From Bradyrhizobium mercantei (GTDB lineage Bacteria > Pseudomonadota > Alphaproteobacteria > Rhizobiales > Xanthobacteraceae), in contig NZ_MKFI01000017.1 in assembly GCF_001982635.1 (NCBI RefSeq), positions 1 through 41,625 on the forward strand: a stretch of DNA of 41,625 nucleotides. Direction: 5' to 3'. Numbering within the stretch: the first letter of the stretch is position 1; each line of letters starts with the position of its first letter. Of this stretch, positions 1 through 6,945 are shown piece by piece. Both the position numbers and the translations under genes were made by a program. The notes under the pieces are model-generated. The model was not told the origin of the DNA, did not search any database, and saw only the letters and a program-made list of their open reading frames with translations.

Positions 1-243
1 AAGGCCCGGATCAAGGCCCGGATCGGACAGCCCATACCATTGCTGCAGCAACAGCGCCTTAAACAGCGCCAGCGACGGGTAAGCTGGCGCTCCCATCGCC
101 CCGCTGCGCAAGCCGCTCAGCAGCACTTCGATCGCGCCCCAGTCGACCAGTTCCGACACCCGCTGCAATGGCGCATTGGCTCGAGCCGCGTCACTCACCA
201 GCCCGTCCGTAAAGCTCAGCTGACCAATCTGGCGCTCCGCCAT
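1..243 (-). CDS. IS5-family transposase, N-terminal 81 residues (partial)
   Basis: Translating the minus strand from the ATG at 243 gives 81 codons that stay open to the window edge. The sequence begins MAERQIGQLSFTDGLVSDAA and contains LALFKALLLQQWYGLSDPGL (residues 58-77). This is the N-terminal DUF772 region typical of IS5-family transposases, which in this family precedes the DDE catalytic domain. The DDE domain itself lies outside the window. The last visible codons repeat DPGL twice because of a 12-bp tandem duplication at 1-24; related transposases usually have one copy, so this copy may carry a small in-frame duplication. A good ribosome-binding site is not obvious, which is common for transposases. 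Confidence 0.8.
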   Translation of the reverse strand, partial: MAERQIGQLSFTDGLVSDAARANAPLQRVSELVDWGAIEVLLSGLRSGAMGAPAYPSLALFKALLLQQWYGLSDPGLDPGL

Positions 244-304
244 CCATCCCTCCGGCGAATCCTTCACCTAAGAGAATCATCCCCACTGACTTCTGCAAAG
301 CCCT
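1..304 (-). mobile_element. IS5-family insertion sequence, 5' part (runs off the left edge)
   Basis: The element is read from right to left: a short non-coding end (about 244-304) precedes the transposase start at 243. The outer boundary near 304/305 is inferred. There the IS-like sequence ending at the aaagccct run (297-304) abuts a host-type hairpin sequence, cgcgaatgcgggtgatcc, that is interrupted at this point. The other end of the element is outside the window, so the inverted repeats and target duplication cannot be checked. Confidence 0.65.
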
Positions 305-400
305 CGCGAATGCGGGTGATCCAGTATTCCAGAGGCAGTCGTACTTGAGCCGTGAGGCCGCGGCGTACTCGATCGCCCGGTCGAGCCGGGCGATGACACC
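305..400. repeat. Palindromic intergenic repeat remnant next to the IS
   Basis: The stretch carries a perfect 7-bp inverted repeat CGCCCGG/CCGGGCG (374-380 and 386-392). It also carries the half hairpin cgcgaatgcgggtgatcc, which is cut off by the IS5-family element. Its style, including the phrase gatcgcccggtcgagccggg, is that of a short dispersed intergenic repeat common in Bradyrhizobium (recollection). No gene is supported between 244 and 750. Confidence 0.5.
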
Positions 401-515
401 GGAGGGTGAGTGAGAGCACAGCCCTTTCCACGCGTCGTCCCTGCCTAGTGCGCAATTGCGCACGGGAGCAGGGACCATACTCCGCAGCAGATGTTGTTGA
501 CGGGACTCGTCGTTC

Positions 516-636
516 GTCGTCCTGGCGAAAGCCAGGACCCATAACCACAGCACTGGGTTGTGAAAGGGATCGTGGCCGCAGCATCACGCAGCAATGAGCT
601 TTCGGGGTAATGGGTCCTGGCTTTCGCCAGGACGAC
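516..636. repeat. Inverted repeat with 26-bp perfect arms
   Basis: Positions 516-541 and 611-636 are exact reverse complements over 26 bp, and each arm contains its own small palindrome (cctggcgaaagccagg). The 69-bp centre has no credible gene. This structure is typical of REP/BIME-like intergenic elements. It could form a long hairpin in the RNA leader upstream of the MerR-type gene. Confidence 0.75.
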
Positions 637-750
637 AGCGGTGGATGGTTCTCGATGCAAGAGTCAACACGCGGTGTCATCACCTCCCCGCTTGACCCGG
701 CCCCTGCGGCCGCCTCCATAGGGGTGCGTCAGACGACGCGAGGTGATTCG

Positions 751-1782
751 ATGAATGCTCCTGCTGCCCGTTTCCTCAGCCCGTCCGAAGCTGCGCGGCA
801 GCTCGGGATCTCGGCAAAAGCGCTGCGCCTCTACGAGGAGCGCGGCCTGATCGCACCCTGCCGCACGCCGGCGGGATGGCGCGCCTATGGTGCAGCCGAA
901 ATGGCGCGCTGCGCCGAGATCGTCGAGCTGCGCGCGCTCGGCCTCAGCCTTTCCGAAGTGGCGCGGATCCTGAACGGCGACGCCGTCATCCTCGGCCGCG
1001 TGCTGGCCGCGCACGAGGCCGCGCTCGAGGCGCGCATCCGCCAATGCGGCGACAGCATCGCCAGGGTGCGGCGGCTGCGCACCGACCTCGACCACGGCAA
1101 GATGCCTGCGACGCGCGACCTCATCGGTGCGGTGAGAGCGCGGCCGGCGATCGGCGTTGCGTTCGATCTGCCCTGGCCGTGGGGCGGCGAGCGCTTCGAG
1201 CTGCGCGACATCAGACTGCTGAACTACATCGTCGGCCCGCTCGGCAGCGGCAAGACGCGCCTCGCACAGCGGATCGCCGAAACGCTGCCCGGCGCCCGCT
1301 TCGTGGGGCTGGACCGCGCGGGAGACGGCGGTGCCGCCGTGCATGCGCGGCTCGATGCCGACCCGGCTCTCAAGGCCCGGGTCGAGGCAAGCCGTGCCGC
1401 GCTGCTGGCCGACGGTGCCGTGGACTCGCCCGCGCTCACCGCCCTGCTCGCATCGCTCGAGGCCTGCGACGGCGCGATCCTCGTGATCGACATGCTCGAG
1501 CAAGGGCTCGATGCGTCGAGCCAGGAAGCCATCATCGCGCATCTGCGCCGTCGCGGACCGGAGGCGCGGCCGCTGTTCTTCCTCACGCGCTCCAGCGCGA
1601 TCCTGGATCTCGACGCGGTCGGCGACGATGAAGCGATCATCCTGTGCCCCGCCAATCACAGCCGGCCGATCTGCGTCCGGGCCATTCCGGGCGCGGTGGG
1701 CTATGAAGCGGTCGCGACCTGCCTCGCCTCGCCGGAGGTGCGCGCGCGGACCGCAGGCATGATCGCGTGGCGGCCATCCTGA
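751..1782 (+). CDS. MerR-family HTH fused to a P-loop ATPase domain
   Basis: This is a 343-residue predicted cytoplasmic protein. Residues 8-75 are a MerR-type winged helix (ARQLGISAKALRLYEERGLI, then GWRAYG), followed by a helix (80-115) like the MerR dimerisation coil. Instead of an effector domain it continues into a nucleotide-binding unit. A Walker A motif GPLGSGKT lies at 162-169, and a Walker B-like segment ILVIDMLEQGLD at 243-254 resembles the end of an ABC/SMC-type ATPase (D-x3-GLD). The start was set at ATG 751 because GAGGTG (740-745) sits 5 nt upstream; the frame is open further upstream, but only through repeat DNA. The protein probably couples ATP binding to DNA binding. No target gene is evident, and the next gene is an unrelated LysR regulator. 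The HTH call is firm; the ATPase subtype is not. Confidence 0.8.
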   Translation: MNAPAARFLSPSEAARQLGISAKALRLYEERGLIAPCRTPAGWRAYGAAEMARCAEIVELRALGLSLSEVARILNGDAVILGRVLAAHEAALEARIRQCGDSIARVRRLRTDLDHGKMPATRDLIGAVRARPAIGVAFDLPWPWGGERFELRDIRLLNYIVGPLGSGKTRLAQRIAETLPGARFVGLDRAGDGGAAVHARLDADPALKARVEASRAALLADGAVDSPALTALLASLEACDGAILVIDMLEQGLDASSQEAIIAHLRRRGPEARPLFFLTRSSAILDLDAVGDDEAIILCPANHSRPICVRAIPGAVGYEAVATCLASPEVRARTAGMIAWRPS

Positions 1783-1849
1783 CTTCTCGTATTGGTTGTA
1801 TTATCATTGCGTGACAATGCACGACGCAGGTCGGATGCACTCCGGAAAA

Positions 1850-1866
1850 GTGTGCTATAAGCACAC
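1850..1866. promoter_or_regulatory. Palindrome and extended -10 directly at the LysR gene start
   Basis: GTGTGC (1850-1855), spacer TATAA, GCACAC (1861-1866) form a perfect palindrome only 3 nt before the ATG at 1870. The same bases read as an extended -10 element (TGcTATAAG, 1853-1861). That would place a transcript start at about the ATG, so the mRNA may be leaderless. The palindrome could be an autoregulatory operator. No Shine-Dalgarno sequence is present. Confidence 0.5.
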
Positions 1867-1869
1867 GCG

Positions 1870-2865
1870 ATGACCGAGCTTCCCCGTACCCAGGCCTTGC
1901 GTTGCTTCATCACGGTTGCCCGTGAGGGCACTGTATCGCGCGCTGCAGCGATGCTGAAACTGACCCAGCCCGCGGTCAGCCTGCAACTCAAGGCGCTCGA
2001 GGAAAGCACCGGGCTGCAGCTGTTCAACCGCACCCCCAGCGGCTTCACGCTGACCGAGGCCGGCGCCGCGCTGCTGCCGCTGGCGCACCGCGCGGTGGCG
2101 GCGGCATCCGACTTCAAGGCGATGGCGGATTCGCTGGCCGAGGCGCAGCGCGGCACGCTGCGGGTCGGCACCATCCTCGACCCCGAATTCACCCGGCTCG
2201 GGCCGTTCGTGCGCAGCCTCGCGATGTCCTCGCAGCGCACCGAGGTCTTCCTGCGTCATGGCGTGAGCGACGACGTGCTGGCGCAGGTCGGCAGGGGCGA
2301 GCTCGATGTCGGCTACTATGTCGATGCCACGCCTCAGGACCAGCTGCTCCATCACAGCTTCACCGAGCGGACCATTGCCGACGGCCGCTACCAGCTCGCG
2401 CCCCTGCTCAGCTACGACTACCGCGTGATCGCGCCGATCGGCTGGCGCGACCGGGTGATCGGCAAGGGCTGGGCCGAGCTTGCCGAGTTGCCCTGGCTCG
2501 CGACACCGCCGCATTCCGGCCACCGGCGGCTGCTCGACGACATCTTCCGCCCGCTCGGCGCGTTGCCGAAACGGATCGGCTACACCGACCAGGAAGAGGC
2601 GATGATCGACTTCGTCGAATCCGGCCTCTGCCTCAGCCTCGCGCGCGACAGCGTGCTGGCACCGCGGATGGCGCGGCCGCATCAGTTCGTGGTTGCCGAC
2701 AAGGTGAAGCTGACCTGCGATCTCTCCTTCGCCTGTCTCGCCGCCCGCCGCCAGGAGCCGGTGATCGCGCACGCCTTCGCCGCGGTGCGCGCGGTGTGGA
2801 ATATCAAGCCGGCGATCACCGGCGCCGGACCGACGCGGACGCGGAAGGTCGCAAAGAACGTATAG
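1870..2865 (+). CDS. LysR-family transcriptional regulator
   Basis: This is a 331-residue protein, slightly longer than the usual 290-310. Residues 1-65 hold the LysR winged helix (CFITVAREGTVSRAAAMLKL, QPAVSLQLKALEESTGLQLF). The rest matches the two-lobed substrate-binding effector domain (start near residue 93, RGTLRVGTI). The start at 1870 gives the usual LysR beginning; the nearest upstream in-frame start runs straight into a stop within the palindrome, and the next Met is inside the helix-turn-helix. There is no ribosome-binding site, which fits leaderless translation. Its target is not clear: the upstream neighbour is co-directional and the next genes are on the minus strand. The effector is unknown. 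Confidence 0.88.
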   Translation: MTELPRTQALRCFITVAREGTVSRAAAMLKLTQPAVSLQLKALEESTGLQLFNRTPSGFTLTEAGAALLPLAHRAVAAASDFKAMADSLAEAQRGTLRVGTILDPEFTRLGPFVRSLAMSSQRTEVFLRHGVSDDVLAQVGRGELDVGYYVDATPQDQLLHHSFTERTIADGRYQLAPLLSYDYRVIAPIGWRDRVIGKGWAELAELPWLATPPHSGHRRLLDDIFRPLGALPKRIGYTDQEEAMIDFVESGLCLSLARDSVLAPRMARPHQFVVADKVKLTCDLSFACLAARRQEPVIAHAFAAVRAVWNIKPAITGAGPTRTRKVAKNV

Positions 2866-2948
2866 GCGGCGCAGGGCCAGCTCGAGACAACCGGGAAAAG
2901 CTGTCCCGCTCCGTTTGCGATCTTTCCAACAACGGCGGCCGTGTTGCT

Positions 2949-3389
2949 CTACTTCAAAGCCAGGGTGCTGCAGTACGCGGAGGTTTCACCGCTTCTCCAG
3001 CCCATCTTCAGTCCGGTTTCCGTACACTGATTATAGCTCGTGAAGGGGACGCCGCCGGGGCCGATGTTTCGGCAGCCGGTGTAGGCGGTCGCGCCGGCGG
3101 ACCAGGAGCAGCCGATCCAGGGGCGGTCACCCGACCTCATGCTCGAGACGCAGCCGCCGATGCAATACACCGAGGTCGCGGCTGCATGCTGAGACGAAGA
3201 CGGGGTGCCGCGGGCCGCCACGCGCTGGTTCGGCCTGTGTTGCGCGGCGACATGCCTCGGCGCGTTGACTGAAATGTCGGGAAGCGGGCTGGGCTGTGAC
3301 CACGCTGGGCTGCTCGATGCACACAGCGGTGGTACGATCGACAGGAGTGCGACAGCGACATTCGTGACGAAGAACGACGAGCCTTTCAT
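2949..3389 (-). CDS. Secreted Cys-rich hypothetical protein
   Basis: This is a 146-residue protein starting MKGSSFFVTNVAVALLSIV, a clear Sec signal peptide with a likely cut near the residue-30 Ser/Ala stretch. The mature part has six cysteines in its last 75 residues (YCIGGCV, IGCSW, TGCRN, NQCTE, AYCST), suggesting disulfides in the periplasm. Start choice: GGGAGG lies 8 nt before the ATG at 3389 but only 2 nt before an ATG two codons upstream (3395), so 3389 is preferred. I do not recognise a family. It stands alone, with no operon partners. Confidence 0.6.
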   Translation of the reverse strand: MKGSSFFVTNVAVALLSIVPPLCASSSPAWSQPSPLPDISVNAPRHVAAQHRPNQRVAARGTPSSSQHAAATSVYCIGGCVSSMRSGDRPWIGCSWSAGATAYTGCRNIGPGGVPFTSYNQCTETGLKMGWRSGETSAYCSTLALK

Positions 3390-3553
3390 AGCCATGTCCT
3401 CCCAAAATTGCCGGACGGTCATTCCATCCCGGGGTGCAGGCTAGCACACGTTCAACCGCGTGACATGGCTATTCGGCGCGGGATCGCTGCCGTGCGGCCA
3501 CGCGCAAGATACATCCAGCAACATGGCGACCGCTCGCGGGTCACAGGATAGAC

Positions 3554-3766
3554 CTAGGCTGCGACGATCAGCGACCGCGTCATTTCAGCCATGGTGGGCA
3601 CCAACGACGGCGCCTCGCAATCCTGCAACGACAGCTCATCCATGAGCTCGCGCAGCCTTGGCGGCAAATCGGCGTAATCGCCGCGCAGGGCATAGCGCAG
3701 TCTCTCGCCGATCTCTTCGCAGATGGCGCGCGCGTGCTCGGGCGCGATCCGATGAGGCTCACGCAT
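3554..3766 (-). CDS. Small acidic helical hypothetical protein
   Basis: This is a 70-residue protein starting MREPHRIAPEHARAICEEIG. It is rich in Glu/Arg/Leu helices and has no signal peptide. The frame continues upstream, but the upstream residues look like non-coding shadow (many Arg/Ser/Thr). The chosen start overlaps by 8 nt the end of the small secreted ORF at 3759-3890, suggesting translational coupling, and no strong ribosome-binding site of its own is visible. Function unknown. Confidence 0.5.
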   Translation of the reverse strand: MREPHRIAPEHARAICEEIGERLRYALRGDYADLPPRLRELMDELSLQDCEAPSLVPTMAEMTRSLIVAA

Positions 3767-3890
3767 CGACGTGGACCGAGTGGACGTGGACTGCTTGCAA
3801 AGGCCGCGAGCCGTTGGACGGCATTTCCGCGTACGCGGATCCCGCATGCGCACATGCGATCAAAACCAGGATCCGAACGATGCTGAACAT
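3759..3890 (-). CDS. Small secreted peptide, 43 residues
   Basis: The minus-strand ATG at 3890 opens a 43-codon frame. It starts MFSIVRILVLIACAHAGSA, a convincing signal peptide with cleavage likely after AYA (residue 21). A GGGAG ribosome-binding site lies 8 nt upstream. The mature part is only about 22 residues, with three His (QAVHVHSVHVDA at the end) that could bind a metal. It overlaps the start of the 70-residue gene downstream. The call rests on the RBS, signal peptide and coupling; conservation is untested. Confidence 0.55.
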   Translation of the reverse strand: MFSIVRILVLIACAHAGSAYAEMPSNGSRPLQAVHVHSVHVDA

Positions 3891-4183
3891 GGTTCGTACT
3901 CCCTTTTCCCGTCCATCAATAGCAGGAGGTCGTTGCCGCCCGATTAGGGAAACTGGTTCTCACCGCCTTTAGGGAAGTGGTAAACGCGAAGTTTCAGGAC
4001 AGGTTTGCGACGCGGCAATTGGGACGATCGATGCCGGCGCCCCCAATCACGCGCCCCAAATCAGGGTGTCCCCAATGCAGGGGACAGACGTATCCGGCGG
4101 AATCAATATGATGCGAAGCCGGATGCCGGTCGGCTATCATCGGCCGCACATTGAACAAAAAGAAGTTGTCGGGAGGATTTGCA
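3891..4183. other. Intergenic region upstream of the solute-binding protein
   Basis: No gene is supported here. It must hold divergent promoters for the small-peptide pair (minus) and the solute-binding protein (plus). A 7-bp stem TGTCCCC/GGGGACA (4067-4073, 4080-4086) is present without a T-run, so it may be an operator or an incidental hairpin. Confidence 0.5.
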
Positions 4184-5332
4184 ATGAAGCTGGCCATAGT
4201 CGGACTCTGGGTACTCGCGGGCGCGATGCTGGTTGCGCCGGACGCACGTGCCGACATCAAGGTCGGCGTCGTGGTGTCGGGATCGGGACCCGGCTCGGCG
4301 CTCGGCCAGCCGCAGATGCGCACCATCGCTGCGCTGCCGAAGGAGATCGGCGGCGAGAAGGTCACCTATATCGCGCTCGACGACGAGTCCGATCCTACCA
4401 AGGGCACCCAGAATGCCCGGCGTCTCGTGATCCAGGACGGCGTCGATATCCTGATCGGCTCCTCGCTCACCCCGGTGACGATGCCGATGCTCGACGTCGC
4501 CTTCGAATCCAAGACGCCGATCATCTCGCTCGCGGCGGCGACCGCGATCGTGCAGCCGATGGACGACCGCCGCCGCTGGGCGTTCAAGGTGGTGCCAAAT
4601 GACGACCTGATGGCGGCGGCGATCCTGAAATACATCGCGAAGTCCGGCATCAAGACGCTCGGCTATATCGGCGTCTCCGACGGCTACGGCGAGGGCTACT
4701 ACAAGGAAGTGTCGCGGCTGGCGCCGACACTCGGGATTACCGTGACGACGCATGAGGTCTACGCGCGAGCCGACACCAGCGCGATGGGCCAGGCGCTGAA
4801 GGTGATCGCGACCAATCCGGAGGCGGTGTTCATCGCCTCCGCCGGCACGCCGGCCGTGCTGCCGCAGGAAGCGCTGCGCAGCCGCGGCTATGCCGGCAAG
4901 ATCTTCCAGACCCACGGCGTTGCGTCGGAGGAATTCATCAAGCTCGGCGGCGCCAATGTCGAGGGCGCGATCTTCACCGGCGAGGCCTTCACCATCGCCG
5001 ACGATCTGCCGGCAAACGATCCGTTCCGCCAGGCGCGCGACGAATTCGTGTCGGCCTACGAGAAGGCCAACGGGCAAAAGCCGAACATCTTCGGCGCGCA
5101 TCTGTGGGACGCGGTGACGCTGTTCAAGCGCGCGGCGGCGAACGCGCTGAAGACCGCAAAGCCCGGCACGGCCGAATTCCGCGCCGCGCTGCGCGATGAG
5201 CTCGAGCGCGGCAAGGACGTCTATCTGAACAACGGCCTTTCGACCATGAGCGCGACCGACCACAACGGCTATGACGAGCGCTCGGCGTTCCTGATCAAGG
5301 TCGAGGGCGGCAAGTTCCGGCTGGTGAAGTAG
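4184..5332 (+). CDS. Branched-chain amino-acid-type ABC transporter substrate-binding protein
   Basis: This is a 382-residue periplasmic binding protein of the LivJ/HAAT type (Peripla_BP_6). Residues 1-23 are a Sec signal peptide (MKLAIVGLWVLAGAMLVAPD, cut after ARA). The mature protein begins DIKVGVVVSGSGPGSALG, the usual first strand and ligand loop. GGAGG (4172-4176) sits 7 nt before ATG 4184; a TTG 33 nt upstream is also in frame but would bury the signal peptide. No permease or ATPase genes are adjacent, so it is an orphan component here. Such proteins often bind amino acids, aromatic acids or other small carboxylates; the ligand cannot be read from the sequence. Confidence 0.9.
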   Translation: MKLAIVGLWVLAGAMLVAPDARADIKVGVVVSGSGPGSALGQPQMRTIAALPKEIGGEKVTYIALDDESDPTKGTQNARRLVIQDGVDILIGSSLTPVTMPMLDVAFESKTPIISLAAATAIVQPMDDRRRWAFKVVPNDDLMAAAILKYIAKSGIKTLGYIGVSDGYGEGYYKEVSRLAPTLGITVTTHEVYARADTSAMGQALKVIATNPEAVFIASAGTPAVLPQEALRSRGYAGKIFQTHGVASEEFIKLGGANVEGAIFTGEAFTIADDLPANDPFRQARDEFVSAYEKANGQKPNIFGAHLWDAVTLFKRAAANALKTAKPGTAEFRAALRDELERGKDVYLNNGLSTMSATDHNGYDERSAFLIKVEGGKFRLVK

Positions 5333-5373
5333 CGGCTCGGCCGTCAGCCACCGCTGGAACGGCGTCGGAGGTT

Positions 5374-5498
5374 CACCTCTCCCTTGGGAGAGGTCGATTT
5401 GCGCAGCAAATCGGGTGAGGGGTTACGGTCTATCGAGAGACCAAGAGCCCTCACCCGGATTGCTTTGCAATCCGACCTCTCCCCGACGGGGAGAGGTG
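5374..5498. repeat. Long imperfect inverted repeat
   Basis: The left arm (5374-5421) and right arm (5448-5498) are imperfect reverse complements, containing cacctctccc...gagaggt and acctctcccc...gagaggtg blocks and the gcaaatc/gattgc cores. Each arm is itself a hairpin. It belongs to the dispersed palindromic repeats of this genome type and lies between convergent genes, where it may also help end transcription. Confidence 0.7.
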
Positions 5499-5540
5499 AA
5501 CCGAAACCGCACCAAGCCGACGCGACCAAATCATCCCGCG

Positions 5541-5786
5541 TTAGTCGCCGCCCCAGCGCCAGCGCGGCGGCTCGCCCTTCCACCAGCACACGGCGGTGAG
5601 CAGGGCGCTCAGCACGATCACACAGCCGATGAAGCGCGCCGGAGACTGCGGCAGGATCATCGCGGCGCCGATCGCGATCAGCGCCACAAAGCCGGCCAGG
5701 ACCGACCAGCCCTGCCAGTTGTTCGGAGGTCCCCAGCCCCAGCCGTAGCGCTTGGCGGGAAACCAGTATCCGTCGTCACGCGGCAC
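5541..5786 (-). CDS. Small membrane protein
   Basis: This is an 81-residue protein with a Trp/Gly/aromatic-rich N-terminus (YGWGWGPPNNWQGW, residues 14-27) and two hydrophobic helices (about 28-45 and 50-68), the second ending in positively charged residues. The start is GTG 5786, with GGAG 7 nt upstream. It lies 30 nt downstream of the M48 protease stop on the same strand, so it is probably the third gene of that operon. No family recognised; a membrane location is the only supported statement. Confidence 0.65.
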   Translation of the reverse strand: MPRDDGYWFPAKRYGWGWGPPNNWQGWSVLAGFVALIAIGAAMILPQSPARFIGCVIVLSALLTAVCWWKGEPPRWRWGGD

Positions 5787-5816
5787 GGGATTGCTCCAGT
5801 CTCGAAATCCCCGGCC

Positions 5817-6941
5817 TCACACCTTGCCCTTGCCCGCTCCGCACACGCCCTTCAGCGCCTGCCATTCGGCGGCCGACAGCAATGGCTTGCCGATCGTCAG
5901 AGTGTCGGCGTCGGCCTTGCCCATGCGCTCGAGGCGATCCTCGGTCAGCGGATGGCTGGAGACGAGCGAGAGCCCCTTGCCGCCTTCCTTGCCGGTGACG
6001 CGGAACATCAGCTCGCCCATCGGCTTCGCCGGGCGGCCGAGCTTGTGCATGGTCTCGATCGCGAAGGTGTCGGCGTTGGTCTCGGCGTCGCGCGAATAGG
6101 ACGACGTCACCAGCGAGCGCGAGGCGAAGATCAGCGCGCCGGAGCCGGTGATGTCGCCGAACAACAGCCCGATCAGGAACGAGGTGCCGCCATTGTGGAT
6201 CAGCTCGCGCATGCTGTCGCGATGGCGGAGATGGCCGAGCTCATGCGCCAGCACGCCGGCGATCTCGTCCGGGTTTTCCGCCTTCTCCAATAGCCCGTCG
6301 AACAGATAGACCTTGCCGCCCGGCAGCGCGAAGGCGTTCGGCACCGAGGTCGCCAGCACGCCCGACTGCACCGAATTGTCGAGCCCCGCGGTCTCCCGCA
6401 GCTTGCCGACCAGCTTCTCGAAGGCCGCCTGTCCCGCCGCGTTGCTGCACGGCTTGCCGGCGAATATCACCTTGACCTGCGCCTCCGCGACATCGCCGAG
6501 GCGGCGTTCGAACGAGTCCGGCACCAGCGGCGTCAGCCGCTCGGCGGCGAGCGGCACGCCGAACAGCACCACCGCCACGATCGACACCGCGGCCGCAAGC
6601 GACCAGCCGACGATCGCGGCGACGCCCCTGCGGTTCGGCAGGTCGGCCTCAAGCGCGTCGCAGCGCGCGACGAGCTTGGCGATCAGCTCGCCGTCGCGGA
6701 TTTCGAGCCGCGCCAGGGATGGAGCGGTCAGGCAGCTCAGCCGCAGCAGACCGGAGGGGCTGTCGGCGCGGCGGATGTCGTGAAACGGCCAGCGCGCCAG
6801 CAGCGCGCCGTCTTCCCTGATCTCCAGCGCATCGGACAGCTTGAGCGCGACGATGCGCCGCCGGTTCGATGCACCATCGAAGAACACGGCGCCCGGTACA
6901 GGAGGTGCCGCGGAGTTGGTCTGACCTGAATCGGATTCCAT
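5817..6941 (-). CDS. M48-family membrane metalloprotease
   Basis: This is a 374-residue zinc peptidase of the M48 (HtpX/BepA-like) family. The N-terminal 100 residues are a small beta-rich region. A transmembrane helix follows at about 108-130, then the protease domain with HELGH at 233-237 (zinc ligands His-His and catalytic Glu) and the downstream Glu ligand in SRDAETNAD (Glu at about 287). The start at 6941 is 4 nt after the stop of the upstream DUF898 gene, implying cotranscription and coupling; a longer start within the DUF898 gene is less likely. M48 enzymes with a single N-terminal helix usually degrade misfolded or unassembled envelope proteins. The pairing with a DUF898 membrane protein is the informative context. 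Confidence 0.88.
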   Translation of the reverse strand: MESDSGQTNSAAPPVPGAVFFDGASNRRRIVALKLSDALEIREDGALLARWPFHDIRRADSPSGLLRLSCLTAPSLARLEIRDGELIAKLVARCDALEADLPNRRGVAAIVGWSLAAAVSIVAVVLFGVPLAAERLTPLVPDSFERRLGDVAEAQVKVIFAGKPCSNAAGQAAFEKLVGKLRETAGLDNSVQSGVLATSVPNAFALPGGKVYLFDGLLEKAENPDEIAGVLAHELGHLRHRDSMRELIHNGGTSFLIGLLFGDITGSGALIFASRSLVTSSYSRDAETNADTFAIETMHKLGRPAKPMGELMFRVTGKEGGKGLSLVSSHPLTEDRLERMGKADADTLTIGKPLLSAAEWQALKGVCGAGKGKV

Positions 6942-6945
6942 GTTG

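Noticed and set aside
610..750. N-terminal extension of the MerR-ATPase gene from position 610
   Set aside because: The extra 47 codons run through a palindromic repeat and lack a ribosome-binding site; the start at 751 has a good RBS and the standard MerR beginning.
664..1659. Long minus-strand frame opposite the MerR-ATPase gene
   Set aside because: Its translation is Arg/Ala/Gly-rich with no motif, typical of a shadow of a GC-rich gene on the other strand.
1855..2772. Minus-strand frame opposite the LysR gene
   Set aside because: Shadow of the LysR coding region; no RBS or family features.
4067..4086. TGTCCCC/GGGGACA hairpin as a terminator
   Set aside because: No following T-run, and no upstream plus-strand gene ends nearby; kept only as a possible operator.
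5415..6293. Plus-strand frame across the repeat and the M48 gene
   Set aside because: Overlaps a well-supported minus-strand protease and starts inside a palindromic repeat.
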